NCBI RefSeq assembly: GCF_002864685.1
Contig: NZ_NMQZ01000004.1
Span: 1 to 64,000 of the forward strand
Direction of reading: 5' to 3'
From: Alloalcanivorax mobilis
GTDB taxonomy: Bacteria; Pseudomonadota; Gammaproteobacteria; Pseudomonadales; Alcanivoracaceae
Length of the DNA: 64,000 nt
The notes under the pieces: generated by a model
Told to the model about the DNA's origin: nothing
Databases searched by the model: none
Seen by the model: the letters and a program-made list of their open reading frames with translations, nothing else
Translations under genes and position numbers: made by a program
Part shown: positions 23,861-32,882 of the stretch, piece by piece
Layout: each line of letters begins with the position of its first letter
Numbering within the stretch: the first letter of the stretch is position 1

Positions 23861-25945
23861 ATGAGTGAATCTTCCGCCCACCGGGCGAGCCTGGCCCAGG
23901 CGCTGTTTAAACCGGACAGCATCGCCCTGGTCGGCGTATCGGATGATCCCGGCAAGACCGCCGGTCGGCCCTTGCAGTACCTGCGCCAGGCCGGCTTCGC
24001 CGGCGCTATCTATAACGTCAATCCGGGCCGTGAGACGGTGCAGGGCGAAAAAGCCTATCCGTCGCTCTCCGCTTTGCCGGCGGTGCCCGATCACGCCTTT
24101 ATTCTTACCAACACCGAACTGGCGATGGCGGCGGTGGAAGAGTGCGGCCGGCTCGGCGTGGCGGTGGCCACCATTCTCGCCACCGGTTTTTCCGAATCCG
24201 GCCCTCAGGGGGTGGAGCGCGAGCAGCGCCTGGCGGAGATCGCCGGTCGCTATGGCATTCGTATTCTCGGCCCCTCCAGCCTCGGTGTGATCAGTCTGCA
24301 CAACAATCTGGTGCTGACCGCCAACGCCGCCTTCGCCGAACCGGATCTGCCCAAGGGCGGTGTGTTCTGCGCCTCGCACAGCGGCAGTCTGATCGGTGCG
24401 CTGACCTCGCGCGGTCGTGAACGTGGCATCGGCTTCAACGGCCTGGTGTCGGTGGGCAGCGAAGTGGATCTGTCGATTGGTGAAATCTGCGAGGCCACCC
24501 TGGATGATCCGGCCATCACCGGTTATCTGCTGTTTTTGGAATCCACCCGCCACGCCGACACCCTGCGCCGTTTCGCCATCGCCGCCGCCGCGCGCGGCAA
24601 ACCGGTGGTGGCCTATAAGCTGGGCCGCTCGGAAGTGGCCGCCGAGCTGGCGGTGTCGCACACCGGCGCATTGGCCGGTGAAGACGCGGTGGCGGACACC
24701 TTCCTCAAGGATTGCGGCATTGCCCGTACTGACACCTTCGAGGGCTTGTTGGAGGCGTTGCCGTTATTGGCCCGTGTGCCGTTGATGCCGGCGCAGCGAC
24801 GGCCCGCGGTGGGCGTGGTCACCACCACCGGTGGCGGTGCCGCCATGGCGGTGGACCAGCTCGGCATTCGCGGCGTCAACGTGGTCGGCCCCAGCGAGCA
24901 CACCCTGCAGCGGCTGGCGGACGCCGGCGTGCACGTTGCCGCCGGGCGCATCATTGATCTGACCATGGCCGGTACCCGCTATGAAGTGATGAAAGCCACC
25001 CTGGACATCATGCAAAGCGCGCCGGAGTTCGATCTGGTGCTGGCGGCGGTGGGCTCGTCGGCGCGCAGCCGCCCGGAACTGGCGGTCAAGCCGGTGATCG
25101 ACAGCATTGACGGCGGCAAGCCACTGGCGTGTTTTATTGTGCCGGAGGCGCCGGAGGCACTGCGCCGGCTCACCGACGCCGGGGTGCCGAACTTCCGCAC
25201 CCCGGAGACCTGCGGCGATGTGATCGCCGCCGCGTTTCAGCGCCGCTGGCCGGCCACCGTGATGCCGCCGGCATTGCCCGCCGGCGAGGCGATGGCTCTG
25301 GATGAAGCGCAGGCCTATGCGCTGTTCCAGCAGGCCGGCGTGCCCCACGCGCCTTTCGCGGTGCTCGACCCGGACCAACCGGTGCCGGCGCTGGCGTTTG
25401 ATTATCCGGTGGTGGCCAAGGTGCTCGACAAGGACATCGGCCACAAAAGTGATGTGGGCGGCGTGCGGTTGAACATCGCCGACGCGGAGGCGTTGGCCGC
25501 CGCCATGGCGGCGATCCGCGACGCGGTTCAGGGGCGTCTGCCCGACACCCGGGTGTCGCGCATCCTGGTGCAACCGATGCGCCGCGGGCTGGGGGAAGTG
25601 CTGGTTGGCTTCCGCCGTGATCCGCAAGTCGGACCACTGGTGATGTTGGCCGCCGGTGGCGTGCTCACTGAAATTTATCGGGATCGCGCACTGCGGTTGG
25701 CGCCGGTGACCCTGGAGGCGGCCCGGGACATGGTCGGCGAAGTGCGCGCTCTGCAAGCGCTGGCCGGCTTCCGTGGCCAGGCCAAAGGGGATCTGGAAGC
25801 GGTCGCCGAGGCGGTGGTGGCGGTGTCACGCCTGGCCGTGCTCGACGACGCCAACGTACTGGAGGCGGAAATCAATCCGCTGATGGTGTTCGCCGAAGGC
25901 GAGGGCGTGTTGGCCGTGGATGCGCTGATTCAGCAACAGCGTTGA
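23861..25945 (+). CDS. NDP-forming acyl-CoA ligase (acetate-CoA ligase family)
   Basis: 694 residues. The domain order is CoA-binding (about 10-140), succinyl-CoA-ligase-like (about 145-450, with the phospho-histidine motif SHTGALAGED) and ATP-grasp (about 470-690, with VVAKVLDKDIGHKSDVGGVRLN). Such proteins join a carboxylic acid and CoA with ATP hydrolysed to ADP. It presumably activates the pathway acid that the acyl-CoA dehydrogenase then oxidises. A GTG at 23855 overlaps the upstream stop; I prefer ATG 23861, which has CAGGAA at a better spacing. Confidence 0.88.
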   Translation: MSESSAHRASLAQALFKPDSIALVGVSDDPGKTAGRPLQYLRQAGFAGAIYNVNPGRETVQGEKAYPSLSALPAVPDHAFILTNTELAMAAVEECGRLGVAVATILATGFSESGPQGVEREQRLAEIAGRYGIRILGPSSLGVISLHNNLVLTANAAFAEPDLPKGGVFCASHSGSLIGALTSRGRERGIGFNGLVSVGSEVDLSIGEICEATLDDPAITGYLLFLESTRHADTLRRFAIAAAARGKPVVAYKLGRSEVAAELAVSHTGALAGEDAVADTFLKDCGIARTDTFEGLLEALPLLARVPLMPAQRRPAVGVVTTTGGGAAMAVDQLGIRGVNVVGPSEHTLQRLADAGVHVAAGRIIDLTMAGTRYEVMKATLDIMQSAPEFDLVLAAVGSSARSRPELAVKPVIDSIDGGKPLACFIVPEAPEALRRLTDAGVPNFRTPETCGDVIAAAFQRRWPATVMPPALPAGEAMALDEAQAYALFQQAGVPHAPFAVLDPDQPVPALAFDYPVVAKVLDKDIGHKSDVGGVRLNIADAEALAAAMAAIRDAVQGRLPDTRVSRILVQPMRRGLGEVLVGFRRDPQVGPLVMLAAGGVLTEIYRDRALRLAPVTLEAARDMVGEVRALQALAGFRGQAKGDLEAVAEAVVAVSRLAVLDDANVLEAEINPLMVFAEGEGVLAVDALIQQQR

Positions 25946-25965
25946 CGAACTATGACAAGAGCTCA

Positions 25966-26003
25966 TGCCGGGGTGCGCAATGTGAAGTTGCGCGCTGCCG
26001 GCA
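25966..26003 (+). other. Long intra-operon hairpin
   Basis: TGCCGG...GCGCAA pairs with TTGCGCGC...CCGGCA around the loop TGTGAAG, in the 104-bp gap between the ligase gene and the next gene. No T tract follows, so it is not a classical terminator. It could protect an mRNA end or mark a processing point that sets different levels for the two halves of the operon. Confidence 0.55.
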
Positions 26004-26049
26004 GGCGAACAGAATCGAATTCGATAACAACCGCTGACCGGGAAAAGAC

Positions 26050-26415
26050 ATGCAAGATCCACAACGTTTACCGGAACGGGTGAACGGCGACGGCTGGCTC
26101 GTTCATCGCGGCCGCTTTGTCGACACCACCTTCCTGTTGGAAGTGGGCGACCAGGGTTACCTGATCCGCATTCTGGACGGACGGGTCGAGTCGGTGCGTC
26201 CGGGACCGTTCGTAATGGCGCGCTGGAGCTTTGCCATTCGCGTGCAGGAAGAAGCCTGGGCGGAATACTGCCAGCCTTACCCGAAACCGGGTTACCACGA
26301 CATTCTCGCGATGGTGAAATTCAAGACCTTGAAGCTGGAGGGTGACCAGCACCCGCTGATGGCCAATCTTCTGTATTTCAAGGATGTACTGGTGAAATTG
26401 CGGGAGACGATCTGA
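26050..26415 (+). CDS. Small SCP2-like protein of the catabolic operon
   Basis: 121 residues with no signal peptide. The pattern (GYLIRILDGRVESVRPGPF, then MARWSFAIRVQEEAWAEYCQP, ending in LMANLLYFKDVLVKLRETI) resembles a compact SCP2 sterol-carrier fold, which binds acyl chains or hydrophobic ligands. The assignment is by overall pattern, not by a diagnostic motif. It shares one base with the alpha/beta hydrolase gene (stop TGA and start ATG), so the two are translationally coupled and may work together. A substrate-presenting role for the hydrolase is inference. Confidence 0.6.
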   Translation: MQDPQRLPERVNGDGWLVHRGRFVDTTFLLEVGDQGYLIRILDGRVESVRPGPFVMARWSFAIRVQEEAWAEYCQPYPKPGYHDILAMVKFKTLKLEGDQHPLMANLLYFKDVLVKLRETI

Positions 26416-27278
26416 TGACGGAAGCCATTTTTGAACCGGTGATCGGACGGTATCTGCGTCTTGATCTGCTCGGTGAGCCGCATCGCCTGTACATCGAGGA
26501 AGCCGGCCAGGGCATTCCGCTGTTGTGCCTGCACACCGCCGGCAGCGACAGCCGTCAGTACCGGGCGTTGCTCAACGACGCGGAGTTGCTCAAGGAATAC
26601 CGGGTGATTGCCTTCGATCTGCCCTGGCACGGTAAGACCTCGCCGCCGCCGGGCTGGCAGAATCGCGAGTACAAGCTGACCTCGCAGGCCTACACCGACA
26701 TCATCATGACCGTGTGCGAGGCGTTGGGCCTGGACCAGCCGGTGGTGATGGGGTGCTCGATCGGTGGCCGTATCGTGCTGCATCTGGCGCTGGAACACGC
26801 CTCGCATTTTCGCGCCATCATTGGCCTGCAATCCGGCGCCCACGTGGAGCCCTATTACGATCTGCAGTGGCTGCACCGGCCGGATGTGCAGGGCGGTGAA
26901 ACCTGCGCCGGCATTGTCTCCGGCCTGGTCGGCCCGGCGGCGCCGGACGATGGGCGCTGGGAAACCCTGTGGCATTACATGCAAGGCGGCCCGGGCATCT
27001 TCAAAGGCGACCTGCACTTTTACACCGTGGACGGCGACATCCGTGACCGGGTGGCGGAGATCAACACTGAACTGTGCCCGGTCTATCTGCTCAGCGGTGA
27101 TTACGATTATTCCTGCACCGCCGACGACACCCGCGCGCTGGGCCGCCTGATCAAGGGCACCGAGATCACCATCATGCCCGGGGTCGGCCATTTTCCGATG
27201 AGCGAAGACCCGGACGGTTTCCTGCAATACCTGTGGCCGGTGTTGGAGAAAATCCGCCACGCCGAAGCGCGGCCTTAA
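26415..27278 (+). CDS. Alpha/beta-fold hydrolase
   Basis: 287 residues. The oxyanion motif is LCLHTAG (H40), the nucleophile elbow is MGCSIGGR with S115, the acid is an aspartate in SGDYDYS near residue 235, and the catalytic histidine is in MPGVGHFPM near residue 257. The fold resembles C-C bond hydrolases and esterases of aromatic or cyclic ketone pathways. It could open a ring or cleave an ester within this pathway; the actual reaction cannot be told. It overlaps the preceding SCP2-like gene and is followed 19 bp later by the aldehyde dehydrogenase gene. Confidence 0.88.
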   Translation: MTEAIFEPVIGRYLRLDLLGEPHRLYIEEAGQGIPLLCLHTAGSDSRQYRALLNDAELLKEYRVIAFDLPWHGKTSPPPGWQNREYKLTSQAYTDIIMTVCEALGLDQPVVMGCSIGGRIVLHLALEHASHFRAIIGLQSGAHVEPYYDLQWLHRPDVQGGETCAGIVSGLVGPAAPDDGRWETLWHYMQGGPGIFKGDLHFYTVDGDIRDRVAEINTELCPVYLLSGDYDYSCTADDTRALGRLIKGTEITIMPGVGHFPMSEDPDGFLQYLWPVLEKIRHAEARP

Positions 27279-27297
27279 GCCACCCAGGGAGAACGCC

Positions 27298-28743
27298 ATG
27301 AACGAACACCGCTACCCGGCGCCGCGATTGTGGATCGACGGCGACTGGATCGACGGCGCCGGCCGGGCCGACCAGGCCGTGATCAACCCGGCCAGTGGCG
27401 CCGAGCTGGGGCGGCTGCCGCACGCCGGCCCGGCCGATATCGAGCGGGCCCTGCACGCCGCCGAACGTGCTTTCGAAAGCTGGCGCCGCACCAGCCCGGT
27501 GGCGCGCAGTGAGGTGCTGCGCCGCACCGCCGCGCTGATTCGCGAGGGCCGTGACACCCTGGCCCGGCTGATCAGCCTGGAGTTGGGCAAGCCCCTCGCC
27601 GAAGCCCGCGCCGAAACCGAGACCGCCGCGGAAATGTTCGAGTGGGCGGCGGAAGAGGGCCGGCGCGCCTACGGTCGGGTGATTCCCGAGCGGTCGCCGG
27701 GCTTGCGGATGATGGCGCTGCCGGAGCCAGTCGGCCCGGTGATGGCGGTGGCCGGTTGGAACGCGCCGGCGATCACGCCATCGCGCAAGATCGCCGGCGC
27801 CCTGGCCGCCGGTTGCTCGATCATCATCAAACCGTCCGAGGGTACCCCGGCCACCGCGCTGTTCCTGGCCCGTGCCCTGGAGCAGGCCGGCCTGCCCGCC
27901 GGCGTGGTCAATATGGTGTTCGGTGATCCGGTGGCGATTTGCGAGCAATTGCTGAGTTCGCCGGTGATTCGCATGATCACCTTTACCGGCTCGACGCCGG
28001 TGGGCAAACAACTGGCGGCGCGCGCCACCGCCACCATGAAACGGATGGTCTTTGAATTGGGCGGGCACGCGCCGGCGCTAGTGTTCCCCGACGTGGACCT
28101 GGACGCGGTGGTGAAGGGCGCGGTGGCCACCAAGTTCCGTAACAGCGGCCAGGTGTGCACCTCACCCACCCGCTTTTACGTCCACCAATCGATCCATGAC
28201 CAATTCGTGGAAGCCTTCGTCAAGCACGCCGCCGCGATCACCCCAGGCGATCCGCTGGCCGCTGGCACCGGCATGGGGCCGGTGCAGAACGCCCGCCGGC
28301 TGGACGCGCTGGAAGCACTGGTGGCCGATGCCCGCGAGCACGGCGCCACGGTGGCTACCGGCGGCCAACGGCGCGCCGGGGCGGGCTTCTTTTTCCCGCC
28401 CACCGTGCTCACCGGGGTCGGCCCTCAATGCCGGGTCGCCAATGAAGAACCGTTCGGCCCGCTGGCGATGATCACCCCCTTCGCCGACCTCGATGAGGCC
28501 ATCGGCCAGGCCAACCGCCTGCCCCTGGGCCTGGCCTCCTACGCGTTCAGCAATGATCTGCGCGTGGTGGATCGGCTCAGCCGCGAAATTCGCTGCGGCA
28601 ACGTGATCATCAATCATTGGAAAGTGTCGTTTCCGGAAACGCCGTTTGGCGGCGTGCTCGACAGCGGTGTCGGTCTGGAAGGCGGCATCGAGGGCTTGCA
28701 GGCGTTCCAGCAGATCAAGTTCGTCAGCCAGGCGGCGCAATGA
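27298..28743 (+). CDS. NAD(P)-dependent aldehyde dehydrogenase
   Basis: 481 residues of the ALDH superfamily. The oxyanion asparagine is N155 (GWNAPA), the general base is E253 (FELGGHAP) and the nucleophile is C287 (NSGQVCTSPTR). The cofactor segment KPSEGTP and the strand ITFTGSTPVGK are typical of succinate-semialdehyde and lactaldehyde type enzymes. It would oxidise an aldehyde intermediate to the acid that the NDP-forming ligase activates (inferred order). GGGAGAA lies before the ATG. The stop overlaps the MmgE/PrpD start (ATGA). Confidence 0.9.
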   Translation: MNEHRYPAPRLWIDGDWIDGAGRADQAVINPASGAELGRLPHAGPADIERALHAAERAFESWRRTSPVARSEVLRRTAALIREGRDTLARLISLELGKPLAEARAETETAAEMFEWAAEEGRRAYGRVIPERSPGLRMMALPEPVGPVMAVAGWNAPAITPSRKIAGALAAGCSIIIKPSEGTPATALFLARALEQAGLPAGVVNMVFGDPVAICEQLLSSPVIRMITFTGSTPVGKQLAARATATMKRMVFELGGHAPALVFPDVDLDAVVKGAVATKFRNSGQVCTSPTRFYVHQSIHDQFVEAFVKHAAAITPGDPLAAGTGMGPVQNARRLDALEALVADAREHGATVATGGQRRAGAGFFFPPTVLTGVGPQCRVANEEPFGPLAMITPFADLDEAIGQANRLPLGLASYAFSNDLRVVDRLSREIRCGNVIINHWKVSFPETPFGGVLDSGVGLEGGIEGLQAFQQIKFVSQAAQ

Positions 28744-30125
28744 GCGCGCCGCCGGTCACCGCGCTGTTGTTGGAGCGCGTCGGTGGGCTCGGCTGGGCGG
28801 GCCTGAGTGACAGCACCCGCGCGGCCACCGTGCGGCATCTGCTGGATACTCTGGCCGCGATCATTGCCGGCAGCGACCAGCGCGTCACCGTAGGCGCCGA
28901 GGCGGCGCTGGCCGGGGTGCGCGCGGCGGGTGCGGTGCCGGTGCCCGGCCGCGAGCGTCGCCAGGATCTGCTCGATGCGGTGTGGCTGGCGGCGGTGGCC
29001 GGCCACGGTCTGGAACTGGACGACGGCTATCGGCCTGGTTCCACCCACCCGGGCACGGTGGTGATTCCGGCGGTGCTGGCGCTGGCGCATCAGAGTCATG
29101 CCAGTGGCGAGGCGTTGCTCGAAGCGGTGGTGGCCGGCTATGAGGCGGTGACCCTGGTGGCGCGCCTGGCGCACCCACGAATGCGCCGGCGCGGCTTCCA
29201 TCCCACCGCCACCTCCGGCGTGTTCGGCGCCGCCGTGGCCGCCGCCCGCCTGCGCGGGCTCGATCAGCAAGCGCTGGAACGGGCCCTGGGCCTGGCCGCC
29301 AGTGGCGCGGCCGGGTTGTTCGCCTTTGTCGCCGGCGGCGCCGATGTGAAACGCTTGCACCCGGGCCACGCCGCCCGCGAAGGGGTGCTCGCGGTGCTGC
29401 TGGCGGAACAGGGGCTGGCCGGCCCGCCGCGGGTGCTGGAAGGCCGCGACGGCTTTTTCCAGGCGTTCGCCGGCGGTCTCCCCGAGCCCATCGACTGGCC
29501 GGCGGAGCGTGCCCGCGCGCCGGGTATCACCGATTGCTACATCAAACCCTACCCCTGCTGCCGGCATTTGCAGCCGGCCATCGACGCGGTGCTGGCGCTG
29601 GCCGGTGAGCACGATCTGCACGCCGAGGAAGTGTCCGCCATCGAGGTGGAGACCTATCGCATCGCCGCCGATCACGCCGCAGTGGGGTGGGAGGACTTCG
29701 CCAGCAGCCAGTTGTCGTTTCCGTTCGTGCTTGCCACCGCGCTGCGCCATCGCGCCGTGACGCTGGCGCACTTCAATGCGGCCGCGCGCGCCGACGCGGC
29801 CACCGCCGCGCTGTGCGCGCGGGTGTCGGTGCGCGCCAGTGACGACATGGACCGGCGCTACCTGGACCAGCGGCCGGCGCGGGTGCGTCTGCACGCCCGT
29901 GGCCGTGTTTACGAACACGACGCCAGCGAGGCGCTCGGCAGTGCCACCGTGCCGATGGACGAAGCCGCCCTGGAGAAAAAGTTTATTGACCTGAGCGCGC
30001 CGATTGTCGGCGCCGACCGGGCCCGCGCCTTGCGCCAGCAATGGTCGCGGGTGGAACGGGTGCACGATGTGGCGCCGTTGATCGACGCCACCGCGCCACC
30101 CTTCGATCTGACAGGAGTACCGTGA
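28740..30125 (+). CDS. MmgE/PrpD family protein
   Basis: 461 residues of the MmgE/PrpD family, which includes 2-methylcitrate dehydratase, cis-aconitate decarboxylase and many uncharacterised catabolic members. The family pattern is clear: HGLELDDGYRPGSTHPGTVVIPAVLALA (about 95-120), YEAVTLVARLAHP, GFHPTATSGVFGAA and KPYPCCRHLQPAID. No other methylcitrate-cycle gene (prpB, prpC, acnD) is nearby, so a propionate role is unlikely and a hydratase/dehydratase or isomerase step in this pathway is more probable. It is coupled by overlaps to both neighbours. Confidence 0.88.
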   Translation: MSAPPVTALLLERVGGLGWAGLSDSTRAATVRHLLDTLAAIIAGSDQRVTVGAEAALAGVRAAGAVPVPGRERRQDLLDAVWLAAVAGHGLELDDGYRPGSTHPGTVVIPAVLALAHQSHASGEALLEAVVAGYEAVTLVARLAHPRMRRRGFHPTATSGVFGAAVAAARLRGLDQQALERALGLAASGAAGLFAFVAGGADVKRLHPGHAAREGVLAVLLAEQGLAGPPRVLEGRDGFFQAFAGGLPEPIDWPAERARAPGITDCYIKPYPCCRHLQPAIDAVLALAGEHDLHAEEVSAIEVETYRIAADHAAVGWEDFASSQLSFPFVLATALRHRAVTLAHFNAAARADAATAALCARVSVRASDDMDRRYLDQRPARVRLHARGRVYEHDASEALGSATVPMDEAALEKKFIDLSAPIVGADRARALRQQWSRVERVHDVAPLIDATAPPFDLTGVP

Positions 30126-31009
30126 TGACCGACAACATACCGCTGGGCTTTATCGGCCTGGGCGTCATGGGCGCCCCCATGGCCTCCAATCTGACCCGCA
30201 AAAGTGGCCACCGCGTGCATGTGTTCGACCTGGATAGCGAGCAGGTCAACACGCTCACCGAGCTGGGCGCACAGGCCTGTGGCAGCGTCGCCGCGGTGGC
30301 CGAGGCGGCGGACATGGTGTTCCTGTCGTTGCCGGGCATCGCCCAGGTGGAAGAGGTGGCCGACGCCTTGCTGGCGGCGCCACGGCGGCCCGCCACCGTG
30401 ATCGACATGAGCACCAGCGATGTGGCGCGCACCCGCGCTCTGGCGGAGAAACTGGCGCAAGGCGGCATTGAGCTGGTGGACGCGCCGGTGGCGCGCCTGC
30501 GCGAGGCAGCCCGCAACGGCACCCTGCTGATCACCGTGGGTGGCAGCGACGAGCAGTTCGCCCGGGTGCAGCCGTTGCTGGCGCACATGGGCTCGGACAT
30601 CGTGCACTGCGGCGGCACCGGCTGCGGTCAGGTGGTGAAAATTCTCAACAACATGCTGGTGTTCATGAACGTCAACGCGCTGGCCGAAGCGCTGACCATC
30701 GGCCGTGCCGCCGGCGTCGACGGCGAACTGTTGTTCAACGCCATCAGTCTGGGGTCCGGCGACAGTTTTGCGTTGCGGCATCCGGGCCTGAACAATCTGG
30801 TGCCCGATCACTTCCCGGAAAAGGCGTTCCCCACTGACTACGCCATCAAGGACATCAGTCTGGCGTTGGCGCTGGCCGAGAGTGGCGGCGTGCGGGCGCA
30901 GGCCGCCACGCGCACCCGCGATTTGCTGTGCCGCACCCGCGACGCCGGCTTGGCGAAAAACTACTACCCGGCGATGATCCAACTGATCGACGGCCGTGTA
31001 AAAGGGTAA
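30125..31009 (+). CDS. NAD-binding beta-hydroxyacid dehydrogenase-like protein
   Basis: 294 residues resembling 3-hydroxyisobutyrate dehydrogenase and tartronate semialdehyde reductase. The Rossmann motif GFIGLGVMGAPMA and the catalytic K172 (GQVVKILNNML) are present. The substrate-binding motif, normally DAPVSGG, reads DAPVARL (119-125), so the glycine-rich carboxylate pocket is altered. The true substrate may therefore not be a simple 3-hydroxy acid. GTG at 30122 overlaps the upstream stop, but ATG at 30125 fits the family start better. The MBL gene follows four bases after the stop. Confidence 0.87.
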   Translation: MTDNIPLGFIGLGVMGAPMASNLTRKSGHRVHVFDLDSEQVNTLTELGAQACGSVAAVAEAADMVFLSLPGIAQVEEVADALLAAPRRPATVIDMSTSDVARTRALAEKLAQGGIELVDAPVARLREAARNGTLLITVGGSDEQFARVQPLLAHMGSDIVHCGGTGCGQVVKILNNMLVFMNVNALAEALTIGRAAGVDGELLFNAISLGSGDSFALRHPGLNNLVPDHFPEKAFPTDYAIKDISLALALAESGGVRAQAATRTRDLLCRTRDAGLAKNYYPAMIQLIDGRVKG

Positions 31010-31013
31010 GCCC

Positions 31014-31805
31014 ATGAGTCTGCCGGAGTACGAAGTGTTCGCCGTGCGCATGGCCAGCGCCGAGCGGCGCGCGCCGGACAATTTTCTCACCCGCGATGTG
31101 CACGACGGCATCATGCCGCTGGATTTCTACATCTGGGTGTTGCGCCACGCCGGCCATCTGGTGGTGGTGGACACCGCCTTCAGCGCGCACTCTTCCCAGC
31201 GCCGCAAACGCTCGCTGGAGGTGACCCCGGAACAGGCGCTGCAGGCGCTGGGTCACCCGCCCGGCGAGGTGGACGACGTCATCATTACCCACCTGCACTA
31301 CGACCACGCCGGCGGCCTGGCCAGTTTTCCCCAGGCCCCGCTGCACATCCAGGACCGTGAAGTGGCGTTCGCCACCGGCCGGCACATGTGTCACTCGTCG
31401 CTGAATCATTTTTTTGAAGTGGAAGACGTGGTGGCGATGGTGCGTGAAGTGTACGCCGGGCGTGTTCGCTTCCATGATGGCGAGACACGGCTCGCGCCGG
31501 GCTTATCCCTGCACCGGGTGGGTGGCCACACCGATGGCCTGCAAGTGGTGCGCGTGCACACCCGGCGAGGTTGGCTGGTGCTGGCCTCCGACGCGCTGCA
31601 TTACTATCAGAATCTGGAGCGCCGTAACCCGTTTCCCGCCATCTTTCACGTCGGCGACATGCTGGAAGGCTACGACCTGATCGAACGCCTTGCCGACTCT
31701 CCCGACCACATCATCCCCGGCCACGATCCAGCGGTGCGCGAACGCTACCCGCGCCTGACGGTACCCGACCTGGACATCGCCGTGCTGCATCAGTCGCCTG
31801 TTTGA
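31014..31805 (+). CDS. MBL-fold metallohydrolase (N-acyl-homoserine-lactonase-like)
   Basis: 263 residues of the metallo-beta-lactamase superfamily, with the dinuclear zinc motif THLHYDHAG (H93, H95, D97, H98), a later histidine in GGHTDGLQ near residue 171, an aspartate in ASDALHYY and a final histidine in IIPGHDP. The layout matches the AttM/AiiA lactonase subgroup. In this operon it is more likely to hydrolyse a pathway lactone or thioester than a quorum signal (inference). It is the last gene of the eight-gene operon, and a heptanucleotide array starts at its stop codon. Confidence 0.87.
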   Translation: MSLPEYEVFAVRMASAERRAPDNFLTRDVHDGIMPLDFYIWVLRHAGHLVVVDTAFSAHSSQRRKRSLEVTPEQALQALGHPPGEVDDVIITHLHYDHAGGLASFPQAPLHIQDREVAFATGRHMCHSSLNHFFEVEDVVAMVREVYAGRVRFHDGETRLAPGLSLHRVGGHTDGLQVVRVHTRRGWLVLASDALHYYQNLERRNPFPAIFHVGDMLEGYDLIERLADSPDHIIPGHDPAVRERYPRLTVPDLDIAVLHQSPV

Positions 31806-31942
31806 TGTCGGACGTCGGACGTCGGACGCTAAGTCAAAACCCGGTTCTTCTGACATTGCGGCTCTGCAACGAGTCTTTGCGTGAGCTCAAACCGCTCCGT
31901 TTGGGGGTTAAGCGTCAGTCGTCCGACATCAGACGTCCGACC
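31804..31942. repeat. Heptanucleotide inverted array (GACGTCG family)
   Basis: The left arm at 31804-31831 has four units (GATGTCG, two GACGTCG, GACGCTA). The right arm at 31908-31942 has reverse-complement units (TTAAGCG, TCCGACA, TCAGACG and others). The core of about 76 bp is unique. The array begins inside the MBL stop codon and ends 61 bases before the DMT transporter gene. Confidence 0.85.
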
Positions 31943-32003
31943 TTCTATGGATCGCCAGGCGGACATGAGGATAATGGCCCCACTTCGTTGATGGGGCGCC
32001 GCT

Positions 32004-32876
32004 ATGAATTATCTTTTCCCGCTGGGCGCGGTGCTGATCTTCGCGGGCAACAATGTGGTCAATCGGTTGGCGGTGGGCGTGTTGCACCCGGCGGAGATCG
32101 GCTTTTATCGCTGGCTGCTGGCGGGCCTGTTGCTGACGCCGTTTATGGTCGGTTCATTGCGTCGCCACTGGGGCGAGGTCAGGCCGCACCTGGGCCGCAT
32201 CGTGGTGCTCGGGTTGCTGGGCATGGCGGTGTACCAGAGTCTGGCGTATTACGCCGCGACCCTCACCACCGCCACCAATATGGGCATCATTCTGTCGTTG
32301 ATGCCGATGATGGCGTTGGGGCTTTCGATCGCCGTGCTGGGCACGCCGCTGACCCGTGGCGCCAGTGTTGGCGCACTGGTCAGCCTGGCCGGGGTGCTGT
32401 TGGTGGTGTCCGGCGGTGACCCGGCCGCGTTGTTGCATCAGGGGGTCAATGGTGGCGATGGCATGATGATCGTGGCCACCTTCGCTTACGCCGTTTACGG
32501 GGTGTTGCTGAAGCGCTGGCGGCCACCGGTGCCGCCGCTGCTGTTGTTGTACCTGCAGGTGCTGGTGGCGATTGTGTTTTTGCTGCCGTTATTGCTGATC
32601 TCGCCGAAACAGGGGGCCAGCCTGGCGGCGTTGCCGCTGGTGTTGTACGCCGGTTTGCTCGCCTCGATGGTGGCGCCCCTGTTGTGGATGGCGAGCATCG
32701 CCCGGCTCGGCCCGGGGCGCACCAGCTTGTTCTTCAATCTGCTGCCGGTGCTGACCGCCCTGATCGCCGCGTGGCTGTTGGGTGAGCGTCTCACCGGTGC
32801 CTTATTCCTGGGCGGCAGCCTGATTCTCGCGGGTGTGTTGATCGCCGAACTGTGGACCCGGCCCTGGCGGCAATAA
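32004..32876 (+). CDS. DMT-superfamily EamA transporter
   Basis: 290 residues with ten predicted membrane helices arranged as two EamA repeats (about 1-135 and 150-285). The first ends with GVLLVVSGGD and the second with GGSLILAGVLIAELW. Members export amino acids, nucleotides or other metabolites; no substrate can be assigned. It stands alone between a heptanucleotide array and the convergent comM gene, six bp away. Confidence 0.88.
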   Translation: MNYLFPLGAVLIFAGNNVVNRLAVGVLHPAEIGFYRWLLAGLLLTPFMVGSLRRHWGEVRPHLGRIVVLGLLGMAVYQSLAYYAATLTTATNMGIILSLMPMMALGLSIAVLGTPLTRGASVGALVSLAGVLLVVSGGDPAALLHQGVNGGDGMMIVATFAYAVYGVLLKRWRPPVPPLLLLYLQVLVAIVFLLPLLLISPKQGASLAALPLVLYAGLLASMVAPLLWMASIARLGPGRTSLFFNLLPVLTALIAAWLLGERLTGALFLGGSLILAGVLIAELWTRPWRQ

Positions 32877-32882
32877 GCCGAT

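Noticed and set aside
28740-30125. 2-methylcitrate dehydratase (prpD) for propionate degradation
   Set aside because: No prpB, prpC or acnD nearby and the neighbours belong to another pathway; only the family name is used.
31014-31805. Quorum-quenching AHL lactonase as a confident call
   Set aside because: The MBL motif is shared by many lactonases and thioesterases, and the gene is the last member of a catabolic operon, so a pathway hydrolase is more likely.
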